Shown here in pieces: positions 8,625 to 16,466 of a stretch of DNA of 64,000 nucleotides. The translations under genes and the position numbers were made by a program. Under the pieces are notes generated by a model. It ran no database searches, was not told where the DNA came from, and was given only the letters and a program-made list of their open reading frames with translations. Origin of the DNA: Paraburkholderia ultramafica (GTDB lineage: Bacteria > Pseudomonadota > Gammaproteobacteria > Burkholderiales > Burkholderiaceae); NCBI RefSeq assembly GCF_902859915.1, contig NZ_CADIKK010000039.1, forward strand, positions 1 through 64,000. The letters are read 5' to 3'. Every line of letters begins with the position of its first letter. Position 1 is the stretch's first letter.

Positions 8625-9029
8625 TTGTATGTCCAATTAACGGCCGTTTAAATGCATTGTGCCGTTACGGCCAGGAATGAGAATGTGCGATAGCGTACAG
8701 AGGTTGGGGCGGCCTTCAGATAGTCTGACATAGCTGCCGGAGTGAATATATATCTTTCCGTTTTTTTTTTGTCGCCGTATAAGCTGCAGGAAAACGGGAT
8801 ATTTGCCGGGCTGTAGGATCTTTAATCATTAGACGATAAGACGTATTATTTCGAGCGGTCGGCGGTGATCACCGTGGGGGCCGACCTGATTGCGATGCGA
8901 CGTGCAAGACTGACGGGGTGAGCACGCTCCGCTCAGAGTGTTGCACGGCCCGTGCCAAGAAACAGGATTCCGCAGCGCCTGCACACTAAATCAAAGTTCC
9001 AGCCTTGTACACCGACCCGTGGGGTTTCG
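8625..9029. promoter_or_regulatory. Divergent control region with nested inverted repeat
   Basis: This 405-bp AT-rich region separates the deacetylase from the Wzc-like kinase and should hold promoters for both directions. It contains a run of nine T near 8760. A nested palindrome lies at 8857-8886: the outer arms are GGTCGGC and GCCGACC, with the exact palindrome CGGTGATCACCG (8863-8874) inside. This could be an operator or a hairpin; no regulator can be assigned. Confidence 0.45.
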
Positions 9030-11291
9030 ATGACTCAGATCTCTCCGCTTGCGAATGCTGCTGTACTGCGAAATGATGACGTCAATCTTTCTCGTTATTT
9101 CGACGTACTAATGGCAAACCGTTGGCTTGTCGGTGGAATCGCCGGCAGTGTGCTTTCTCTCGGCGTGGTTTACGCTTTTATCGCACCTCCGCTTTATCAG
9201 GCCGACATCCTCGTTCAGGTTGAAGACAGTATCCCGACCAACAACCCAAAAAGCCCTCTAGGTGACGTCTCCAGTATGTTCGACGTGAAGACGGAGGCTA
9301 CGGCCGAAATGGAGATTCTTCAGTCAAGGATGGTGGTCGGGAAAGCGGTCGACGATCTTGGCCTCGACGTTAGCGCAAAGCCAAAACGTTTTCCGCTGAT
9401 CGGAGATTGGTTAGGGCGGCAAGCCAAAAGTCTTTCTGAGCCGGGAATCTTCGGAGTTGGCGGCTACGCATGGGGCAATGAAGCGATCAGGGTTTCAAAT
9501 TTCACCGTTCCAGAAGACATGGAGGGTGAGAAATTTGTCTTGACCACACTAGGTGGAGGCCGATATCGGCTTAAGCAAGCCGACCTCGACATGGCCATTG
9601 AAGGCCATGTGGGCGGAATGCTGGATTCCAAACAGTCCGGTGGTGACGTCACGCTGCGGGTGGATTCCCTGACGGCAAAGCCGGGCACTCAATTCGTGCT
9701 GGTAAGGGAGTCTCGTGAAAAGACGGTGGAAACCCTGCAAAACAAGCTCAACATCTCGCAGAAAGGGAAGGACAGCGGCATTATCGGAGCGTCACTGACA
9801 GGCGCGGACCGTCTGCTGACCGCCAGCACACTCGCCGAGATCGGCAATGCTTATGTCGAACAGAATCTCAAGCGCAAGGCGGCGGAAGCCGAGAAATCCC
9901 TTGCGTTTCTAAGCGATCTGCTTCCGCAACTCAAGGGCGACCTCGAACGGGCGGAAGGACGCTATAACGACATGCGAAACCGCATGGGCGTCTTCAACCT
10001 CAGCGAGCAGGGCAAGGCTTATCTGGAACAGAGTGTCGCTGCGCAACGCAGCTTGCTTGAACTCAAGCAGAAGCGAGCGGAGCTGGCCGCGCTTTACACG
10101 CCAGGCCATCCAACTGTTCAGGCGGTCGATCAGCAAATCGCCATGATGGCCAGCAGGATCGAAAGTCTCTCGAAGCGAGAACAGGCGCTGCCGGATCTCG
10201 AGCAAAATACGCTGCGCTTGACCCGCGATGTGAATGTCAACAATGACCTGTACGTCGGCATGTTGAATAACATGCAGCAGCTCAAACTGGTCCGGGCTGG
10301 CAAGGTGGGGACGGTGCGGCTGATCGATAGCCCGGTTGTGCCGAAGGAGCCGATCAAGCCAAACAAGCTGCTGGTGATTGTCTATGCCGCGTTGGGCGGT
10401 CTGATTCTGGGCGCTGGTGCGGCGTTCGCTCGCGCAGCGCTCTATAAAGGCGTGACCGATCCTCAGGAGATCGAGGAACAAACGGGATTGAATGTCTATG
10501 CAACCGTGCCGCTGTCACAGGCAAAATTCGCACGAATTGGAAAGGCGCCTAATCTGCTCACGCACGACAAGTTTCTGCTTGCAAGCGAGTTCCCTCGTGA
10601 CCCGTCTATTGAAAGCATCCGCCGACTCAGGACGGCGCTTCATTTCGCCATGCTCGAGTCTGAATCCGGAGACAATCGGGTACTGCTGACGGGCCCGACC
10701 GATCAGGTTGGCAAGTCGTTTCTCTCCGCCAACCTGGCAGCCGTCGTGTCGGCGGCTGGAAAGCGTGTCCTGCTGATCGACGCGGATTTCCGCAAGGGCC
10801 ATCTTGAACAATACTTCGGCGTGAGTTCGAAGCCCGGTCTGGCTGACTATCTTGCATCTGACGTGACGGCTGATTCGGTGATCTTGCGTGACGTGCTGCC
10901 GGGCCTCGACTTTGTTCCGCGCGGAACATCCCCGGAGAATCCTGCTGAGTTGTTGCTCAGCGAGCGCATGCAAGAATTCCTCGCGAAGACGGGTGAGTAC
11001 GACACGGTGCTGATCGACACGCCGCCCGTGCTTGCCGTGTCCGACGCGACCGCGCTTGCCCATAGCTGCGGCACCGTACTGCTGGTGACACGTTTCGAAA
11101 CGACTTCCATTGACGAGGTGATGGAGGCGAGCAAGCAGCTCAAGCAGGCGAACGCCCGGGTAAAGGGTGTGATCTTCAACGGGATCAACACGGATATCTA
11201 TCGCTATAGCTTTGGCTCGCGCGCTGGCCTTTATCGGAACGCTTCCTATCTCGACGCGTTGCCAGCTGGCGCAGAGGCGCGGAAAGACTAG
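9030..11291 (+). CDS. Polysaccharide co-polymerase/tyrosine autokinase (Wzc/BceF type)
   Basis: The 753-residue inner-membrane protein joins a Wzz domain to a BY-kinase. An N-terminal transmembrane segment (WLVGGIAGSVLSLGVVYAF) is followed by a periplasmic region with coiled-coil character, and a second membrane segment lies near residues 445-470. The cytoplasmic kinase has Walker A GPTDQVGKS (about 554), Walker A' LLIDADFRKG (about 581) and Walker B VLIDTPPVL (about 660). A Tyr-rich tail (YRYSFGSRAGLYRNASYL) follows. It controls chain length and export. I prefer ATG 9030 over the upstream 8952 because MTQISPL resembles family N-termini. No phosphatase or Wza gene is visible. Confidence 0.92.
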   Translation: MTQISPLANAAVLRNDDVNLSRYFDVLMANRWLVGGIAGSVLSLGVVYAFIAPPLYQADILVQVEDSIPTNNPKSPLGDVSSMFDVKTEATAEMEILQSRMVVGKAVDDLGLDVSAKPKRFPLIGDWLGRQAKSLSEPGIFGVGGYAWGNEAIRVSNFTVPEDMEGEKFVLTTLGGGRYRLKQADLDMAIEGHVGGMLDSKQSGGDVTLRVDSLTAKPGTQFVLVRESREKTVETLQNKLNISQKGKDSGIIGASLTGADRLLTASTLAEIGNAYVEQNLKRKAAEAEKSLAFLSDLLPQLKGDLERAEGRYNDMRNRMGVFNLSEQGKAYLEQSVAAQRSLLELKQKRAELAALYTPGHPTVQAVDQQIAMMASRIESLSKREQALPDLEQNTLRLTRDVNVNNDLYVGMLNNMQQLKLVRAGKVGTVRLIDSPVVPKEPIKPNKLLVIVYAALGGLILGAGAAFARAALYKGVTDPQEIEEQTGLNVYATVPLSQAKFARIGKAPNLLTHDKFLLASEFPRDPSIESIRRLRTALHFAMLESESGDNRVLLTGPTDQVGKSFLSANLAAVVSAAGKRVLLIDADFRKGHLEQYFGVSSKPGLADYLASDVTADSVILRDVLPGLDFVPRGTSPENPAELLLSERMQEFLAKTGEYDTVLIDTPPVLAVSDATALAHSCGTVLLVTRFETTSIDEVMEASKQLKQANARVKGVIFNGINTDIYRYSFGSRAGLYRNASYLDALPAGAEARKD

Positions 11292-11364
11292 CCTTGGCTC
11301 GAGGCGAGGACCGTCGTCGTAAAGAGCGATGAAAAATCCACCCGGCGTTCGACGTAGATAAATT

Positions 11365-12603
11365 GTGAATATCAAACACTCGTTCGTAAGTATTGCTGGA
11401 GTCGTACTAAGCCAGGCGCTCAACTTCGCTTCAATACTGTTAGTTGGAAAGTATTGCGGGCCGACGGATCTTGGGTACTTCAGCCAGCTCATGGCCGGCG
11501 GACTCTTTATCGGGTCGGTGATCGGCTTGCGCCTGGAGGTTGCGTGCATGGCGGCGGACAAGCCGCTTGCGGTCCGCGCGATGACGAGTTCCAGCGCAGT
11601 CGCCATTCTGATCGGATTGGCGCTGGTGGTGGCCACGACACTAGCCGGCCACCCGGAATACATACCGGTGATCGGGCTGGCGTTTGGCGTGTTTCTGCAA
11701 CAAGCTTTGTGCGCAGCGCTCACTAGCGAAAGAAAATACACAAAGATCGCGACGATCAGATTCTTTCCCAACGCCGCATTCGCAGGCTATTTTGTCTGCT
11801 TGATGGTGGTGTCAAAAGGGCAATGCACCGGCACCAGTGTATTCAACATCTATAGCTGGATCTTTCTTGTGTCGACTTTCGTGCCGGCAGCGATCTACCT
11901 TTTCTCGGCTCGACGGATGATACCGAACGCCTTCATGAGGTTTTCGGAGCTTCAGATCCAGTACGCCAAATTTGGCGTGCCTACGACCACGCTGAATTCA
12001 TTCGTGATTTATGCGTCGGCGATATTGATGCCGTTGATCTTCGATCATCGCGACGCCGGTATTTTCGCTCTCGCCTATCGCGTGGGCTATTTCCCCGCTT
12101 CCCTGTTATCGCAAAGCCTCGGCGCTGTCTTCCGTCGCGATCTCATCGATTATTTCGATGGCGAAAAGAGGGGGCGAGAGAATCCATCAAGACAGTTCTT
12201 TACGACGCTGACGTGCATCAGTTTTGCTCTCGTCGCAGCGTGCTATGCGGGACTGAGCTTGATCATCCACGTGAAGATGGGTGAACAGTGGGAATCTTCC
12301 ATGTCGGTGTACCTGCTTTTCATTCCCTATTTCATTACGATGGCAATCTACGGCTCCATGGCGCAGGTTTTCATCGTTGTGAACCGGCAGAAGATCGACT
12401 TGATGATTCAGATGGCCAACGCCGTGCTGATCTTCCTGATCTTTGCAACGGCTCATTTCCTGGGAGTCGGTTTCATCCAGACGCTGCTGCTTCTCAGCAT
12501 TAGCGGGACAATCATTGCGAGCGTGGGTACTTATCAGGCAATCAAGATTGGCAAAGGGCCGGATGCATATCTGGACCGGCAGCCTGGTTGGGGAACCCCA
12601 TGA
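11365..12603 (+). CDS. Polysaccharide repeat-unit flippase (Wzx-like)
   Basis: The 412-residue protein is hydrophobic along its whole length, with roughly 11-12 predicted membrane segments. It begins HSFVSIAGVVLSQALNF, as Wzx/MATE-like polysaccharide exporters do. It would flip the lipid-linked repeat unit across the inner membrane. The start is GTG at 11365. It follows the kinase gene by 73 bases and precedes a polymerase candidate, the usual Wzx/Wzy/Wzc grouping. A second flippase gene lies at 25945-27207. Confidence 0.85.
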   Translation: MNIKHSFVSIAGVVLSQALNFASILLVGKYCGPTDLGYFSQLMAGGLFIGSVIGLRLEVACMAADKPLAVRAMTSSSAVAILIGLALVVATTLAGHPEYIPVIGLAFGVFLQQALCAALTSERKYTKIATIRFFPNAAFAGYFVCLMVVSKGQCTGTSVFNIYSWIFLVSTFVPAAIYLFSARRMIPNAFMRFSELQIQYAKFGVPTTTLNSFVIYASAILMPLIFDHRDAGIFALAYRVGYFPASLLSQSLGAVFRRDLIDYFDGEKRGRENPSRQFFTTLTCISFALVAACYAGLSLIIHVKMGEQWESSMSVYLLFIPYFITMAIYGSMAQVFIVVNRQKIDLMIQMANAVLIFLIFATAHFLGVGFIQTLLLLSISGTIIASVGTYQAIKIGKGPDAYLDRQPGWGTP

Positions 12604-12697
12604 CAGCCGCGCGTAAAGAATTGCGGCGCGACGATCGGTATTGCGAGGACGGTCGCTCAACCGCGAGGCAAATCACGCGGTCGTTCAGGGAAAGAAA

Positions 12698-13813
12698 ATG
12701 CGCATTGTAAAAATACCCGGCATCATCGGCGCGAATGCGAGCCCTGGCGTTTCGGCCGCGGTCTGGTTCGTCTTGTTCGTCGCGCTTTATGCGGTTTCGG
12801 CGGCGCACGAGACATTCCTGCCGGCGCGATTCCTGTTTGATGAGGCGGTGATCTTCGACCGAATGAAGACCGTCACTTCTTTCCTGGCGTTCGGAGACTC
12901 CTTCGACAACCTCGCGTGGATATTCAACTTCTTCGGACTTGAAAACTACTCCATATCCTTGCTAGGTTTTTTGGTGTCGACGTTTGGCATGTTCTTCGCG
13001 ATCTGGGGTTCTCATGTACGGTCACTCAGGCCCGCGGAGTTTTTCCTGGTGGCTTTCTGGCTCGTCAATCAGACCGTCTACATCGGCGTTCCGTCGAAAG
13101 AGCTCATCATATCGATTCTGGTGCTGGTGCTGTTATTTTTTAGCTCGTCGCGAGCTATCCTGGCTTTGTTTGTATTTCTGGCGGCATTGGTCGCCATTTA
13201 CTTCCGGTCTTATTGGGGCATCACGTTGGTGGCGACCGTGGTCCTTTACCTCGGCCCAAATGGCATTAGAAAGCCCGTATCACTGATTTTTTTTGCACTC
13301 GTTCTATTCGTAGTCGTCGCCTTTGCTTTTCAGAAGGCGTACGGTGAATCACTGGATTTCGCGAGGCAAAACGCCAATGAGTGGCGAGATCCCAACGAAG
13401 TGGGTTCGATCATCGTCCAGTTCATTCCAGGCAGCGGTATTTTCATTGGCGTCGCGAACGTCGCCATCACCCTTGCGACCTTTGTTTTGCCGCTACGGTT
13501 GATCACATCGGGTTCTCCATTGCAGACCCTTGGCGGCATCGGCGTGTTTTTTACTTTCGCGATCGTGTTCCTTCGGTATCGCGCGGCCGCATCGCTGTTC
13601 CCGGTGGGCCGATTCGAGAAACTGTGTTTTTGTTTTCTGGTCAGTTTCATCGCGACGCAAGCCATTTTCGAACCGGACTATGGTTCATTCCTGCGACATC
13701 TCTCGCCGGTGTCGCCGATGGTCATGTATCTCGTTCTTCGACTGGAATCGCTTCGCAAAGGCAAAGACGAGGTCACCGAGCGCCGCCTCGTGTCCTTGTC
13801 CGCGAGGGCCTGA
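12698..13813 (+). CDS. Polysaccharide polymerase-like membrane protein (Wzy candidate)
   Basis: The 371-residue protein has about nine to ten hydrophobic segments, including FLLVAFWLVNQTVYIGV-like and PVSLIFFALVLFVVVAFAF stretches. A large polar loop around YGESLDFARQNANEW follows. Wzy proteins share little sequence, so the call rests on topology, length and position after the flippase and kinase. ATG 12698 has a good Shine-Dalgarno (AGGGAAAG); the TTG at 12641 is less likely. It would join flipped repeat units in the periplasm. Confidence 0.7.
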   Translation: MRIVKIPGIIGANASPGVSAAVWFVLFVALYAVSAAHETFLPARFLFDEAVIFDRMKTVTSFLAFGDSFDNLAWIFNFFGLENYSISLLGFLVSTFGMFFAIWGSHVRSLRPAEFFLVAFWLVNQTVYIGVPSKELIISILVLVLLFFSSSRAILALFVFLAALVAIYFRSYWGITLVATVVLYLGPNGIRKPVSLIFFALVLFVVVAFAFQKAYGESLDFARQNANEWRDPNEVGSIIVQFIPGSGIFIGVANVAITLATFVLPLRLITSGSPLQTLGGIGVFFTFAIVFLRYRAAASLFPVGRFEKLCFCFLVSFIATQAIFEPDYGSFLRHLSPVSPMVMYLVLRLESLRKGKDEVTERRLVSLSARA

Positions 13814-13885
13814 GCGCTCAGGCCGTCGCGCGCATACGCGCGACGGCATCCGGCTCGCTCACCTGAGCCGGACGCCGTTTCCAAT

Positions 13886-14908
13886 TCACTCAAATCCGTT
13901 CGGATTGCTCGACTGCCAGCGCCAGTGATCCTGGCACATCCTCTCCATCCCGAACTCTGCCTGCCAGCTCAACAGCTTCGCCGCTGCCGCCGGATCGGCG
14001 AAGCATGAAGCGACGTCGCCGGGACGACGAGCGACGATTTCATAAGGCACCGGCTTGCCGGATGCCTTCTCGAACGAGCGCACCACGTCGAGCACGCTAT
14101 AGCCCTGGCCTGTCCCCAGATTCACCACGAAGCTCGCGTCGTGCTTCACCAGCGCATCGAGCGCGGCCAGGTGACCGCGCGCCAGATCGACCACGTGGAT
14201 ATAGTCGCGCACGCCGGTGCCGTCGGGCGTTTCATAGTCGCCGCCGAACACCCGCAGCTTGTCGAGCTTGCCGACCGCCACCTGCGCGACATACGGCATC
14301 AGGTTGTTCGGAATGCCGGTGGGATCTTCGCCGATCAGACCGCTCTCGTGCGCGCCGACCGGATTGAAGTAGCGCAGCGTGGCGATGCGCCATGACGGGT
14401 CGGCCACTTCCAGATCGCGCAACACCTGCTCGGCGATCAGCTTCGACTGGCCATACGGATTGGTGGCCGACAGCGGGAACGACTCGTCGATCGGCGAGCT
14501 CTTCGGCACGCCATACACCGTCGCCGACGAACTAAAGACGAACTGCTTGACGTTGCGATCACGCATCACGCCGAGCAGGCTCAGCAAGCTGCCGACGTTG
14601 TTGCTGTAGTACTCGATCGGCTTGGCCACCGATTCGCCCACCGCCTTCAGCGCGGCGAAGTGAATCGCGCCCGTGATCGGATGCGCATCGAAAATACGGT
14701 TGAGCGCCGCTTCATCGCGCGCATCGTTTTCGTAGAAGGTCACAGCGCGGCCGGTGATTGTCTCCACGCGCCGCAGCGATTCGCGGTTGCTGTTCACGAG
14801 ATTGTCGATCACCACGACGCCGTAGCCGCCGTTCAGCAGTTCGACACATGTGTGCGAGCCGATAAAGCCGCCGCCGCCCGTTACCAGAATCGTGCCCTTC
14901 GTTGTCAT
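13886..14908 (-). CDS. galE: UDP-glucose 4-epimerase, copy 1
   Basis: The 340-residue short-chain dehydrogenase interconverts UDP-glucose and UDP-galactose. NAD binding is shown by GGGGFIGSHT (11-20), and catalysis by S126-SSAT and Y152-x3-K156. It is nearly identical to the copy at 22882-23904 over the N-terminal 300 or so residues. The last 33 residues differ at many positions (KLLSWQAEFGMERMCQ versus NIIGWRAQFGIERMCA). The gene is full length. It converges on the polymerase gene and is followed upstream, on the same strand, by collapsed copies of the glycosyltransferases that sit beside copy 2. Confidence 0.95.
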   Translation of the reverse strand: MTTKGTILVTGGGGFIGSHTCVELLNGGYGVVVIDNLVNSNRESLRRVETITGRAVTFYENDARDEAALNRIFDAHPITGAIHFAALKAVGESVAKPIEYYSNNVGSLLSLLGVMRDRNVKQFVFSSSATVYGVPKSSPIDESFPLSATNPYGQSKLIAEQVLRDLEVADPSWRIATLRYFNPVGAHESGLIGEDPTGIPNNLMPYVAQVAVGKLDKLRVFGGDYETPDGTGVRDYIHVVDLARGHLAALDALVKHDASFVVNLGTGQGYSVLDVVRSFEKASGKPVPYEIVARRPGDVASCFADPAAAAKLLSWQAEFGMERMCQDHWRWQSSNPNGFE

Positions 14909-14973
14909 GCTGTTTGCTCCGTTAAAGTAAAACGCCCGTCATTTTCTGCACCAGGTCTTGATACGTTTCGACG
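13990..14973. repeat. About 1-kb direct repeat, partner near 22986-23969
   Basis: Nearly identical DNA recurs at a constant offset of 8996 bases. It covers most of galE and the 65 bases upstream, up to the end of the downstream-partner glycosyltransferase gene. Identity falls at the galE 3' end and stops abruptly after 14973. The two copies are in direct orientation around the liv operon and the type VI cargo module, so recombination between them could delete or amplify about 9 kb. Confidence 0.85.
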
Positions 14974-15041
14974 CGCCATGCAGCAGCCGCGCACGCTCAG
15001 AATGCACTAACAAATTCTGCTCGACAATCGCGGCCTGGTCG
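14922..15041 (-). pseudogene. GT4 glycosyltransferase remnant (two fused pieces)
   Basis: Bases 14922-14973 match the 3' end of the intact GT4 gene (from 23918). At 14974 the match jumps to 24526 and continues to about 24593. About 556 bases of the parent gene are therefore missing. At 15042 it jumps again into the neighbouring GT2 gene. No functional protein can come from it. It is a product of internal deletions in a duplicated copy. Confidence 0.85.
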
Positions 15042-15298
15042 GCGCAGCTGCAGACGCAGCGTCGAAGTCACCTGGCGGCGGCGCCTGGTCGCGCTGATGC
15101 CGCCGTTCTGCGGCATGCGCAGCACTTCGATTTTCAGGTTGTCGAGCGCCGGCGCGACGATCGGCGGCGTGCTGCCATCGTCGACGATCAGTACGTGCAC
15201 CAGCGCACTTTCGCTGAACGACGCGAGCGTCAGATCGACGTCGGCCTGGCCGTTGTACGCGGGCATGAGCCCCGCGACATCGTCGAGTGAAATCTGCG
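15042..15298 (-). pseudogene. GT2 glycosyltransferase remnant
   Basis: Bases 15042-15098 match 25244-25300 and bases 15099-15298 match 25727-25926 of the intact GT2 gene. A 426-base internal deletion separates them, at a GAT microhomology. The remaining frame still reads MPAYNGQADVDLTLASF and LIVDDGSTPPIVAP but lacks the 5' end and the catalytic middle. The match ends at AATCTGCG, where chemoreceptor-like sequence begins. Confidence 0.85.
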
Positions 15299-15309
15299 AA
15301 TCGGCGGCC

Positions 15310-15630
15310 AGGGTCGAGGAGGGCGCATCGCTCGCGTCCGATCCGCAGAAGACGATTCACGAAGCGATGAGCGCGGTCGAGCGCGTCACGGGCGTGATGA
15401 ACGAGATCGAGGCGTCCGCGCTGGAGCAGAGCGACGGCATCGAGCAGGTTAACAAGGCGGTCTCGCAGATCGACGAGGTCACGCAGCACAACGCCGCGCT
15501 CGTCGAGCAAGCCGTGGCCGCGGCGAAATCGCTGGAAGAACATGCGGTTGCATTGTGTGACGCGGTGACGGTGTTTCAGCTCGACGCGATGGCGACAGAC
15601 GCGTCGACCTCGGCCTGGCAATGGCCGCTT
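15310..15630 (+). pseudogene. Methyl-accepting chemotaxis protein, C-terminal fragment
   Basis: The plus-strand frame encodes roughly 100 residues of the distal arm of a chemoreceptor signalling domain: MSAVERVTGVMNEIEAS, EQSDGIEQVNKAVSQID and QHNAALVEQAVAAAKSLEE. The sensor, membrane, HAMP and hairpin-tip parts are missing. The reading frame continues into antisense livF without its own stop. It marks a recombination joint between the duplicated glycosyltransferase DNA and the liv operon. Confidence 0.8.
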
Positions 15631-15642
15631 CCGTCCATTGCC

Positions 15643-16377
15643 TCAATGACTCGTACCCAGATAAGCGGCCTTCACCGACGGATCATTGCGCAACTGCAGC
15701 GCCGGCCCATGCGCGGCGATCCGGCCGTTCTCCAGCACATAGCCGTAGTCGGCCACATTGAGCGCCGCCGCGGCGAACTGCTCGACCAGCAGCATCGTGA
15801 CGCCCTGACTCTTCAGATTCTCGATGATGCGAAACACCTCTTCGACGAGAATCGGCGCGAGCCCCATCGACGGTTCGTCGAGCAGCACCAGTTCCGGGTT
15901 CAGCATGATCGCGCGCGCCATCGCCAGCATCTGCTGCTCGCCGCCGGAGAGCGTGCCGGCCAGTTGATGGCGCCGTTCCTTCAGGCGCGGAAACAGTTCG
16001 ATCGCGCGCTCCAGATCGGCGTTCACGTCGCCGCGCGGCCGCGCCCAGGTCAGGCGCGGGAAAGCGCCGAGAATCAGGTTGTCGGTCACGCTCATCGTCG
16101 CGAACACGCGCCGGCCTTCCGGCGAATGCGCGAGTCCGAGCCGCGCGATCCGATGTGAGTCCAGCGCGTCGATCCGCTTCGCGCCGGCGCCCACCCCCAT
16201 CGTGATCTCGCCGGCGCTCGGGCGGATCATTCCGGAGATCGCGCGCATCGTGGTGGTTTTGCCCGCGCCGTTCGAGCCGATCAGCGTGACGACCGACGCC
16301 TTTGGCACGTCGATCGAAATGCCGTGCAGCACTTTGACCTTGCCGTAGCCCGCATGCAGATTCTTGACCGATAGCAT
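15643..16377 (-). CDS. livF: Branched-chain amino acid ABC transporter, ATPase LivF
   Basis: The 244-residue ATPase has Walker A GSNGAGKTT (34-42), signature LSGGEQQ (143-149) and Walker B LVLLDEP (163-169), with the typical LivF length. It would energise high-affinity uptake of leucine, isoleucine and valine or related amides with the LivG half of the neighbouring fusion. AGGAACAG precedes the ATG. It is the last gene of the leftward livK-livH-livMG-livF run, and its stop nearly touches the chemoreceptor fragment. Confidence 0.92.
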   Translation of the reverse strand: MLSVKNLHAGYGKVKVLHGISIDVPKASVVTLIGSNGAGKTTTMRAISGMIRPSAGEITMGVGAGAKRIDALDSHRIARLGLAHSPEGRRVFATMSVTDNLILGAFPRLTWARPRGDVNADLERAIELFPRLKERRHQLAGTLSGGEQQMLAMARAIMLNPELVLLDEPSMGLAPILVEEVFRIIENLKSQGVTMLLVEQFAAAALNVADYGYVLENGRIAAHGPALQLRNDPSVKAAYLGTSH

Positions 16378-16430
16378 GTCTGTTCCTGTGGATCTTCTCT
16401 CGTGAATCTCGAAGGATGCCGCCGCTTGCG

Positions 16431-16466
16431 CCGAAACCCAGGCCGAAACCCAGGCCGAAACTCAGG
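16431..16466. repeat. Three 12-bp tandem repeats at the livMG stop
   Basis: CCGAAACCCAGG occurs twice (16431-16442, 16443-16454), followed by CCGAAACTCAGG (16455-16466), covering the livMG stop codon and the start of the gap to livF. It looks like a small slippage expansion. Any effect on translation of livF is unknown. Confidence 0.8.

Noticed and set aside
15097..16158. One long plus-strand gene of about 350 codons
   Set aside because: It is a composite: antisense of the GT2 remnant, then the true chemoreceptor fragment, then antisense of livF. Only the middle part is real coding history.
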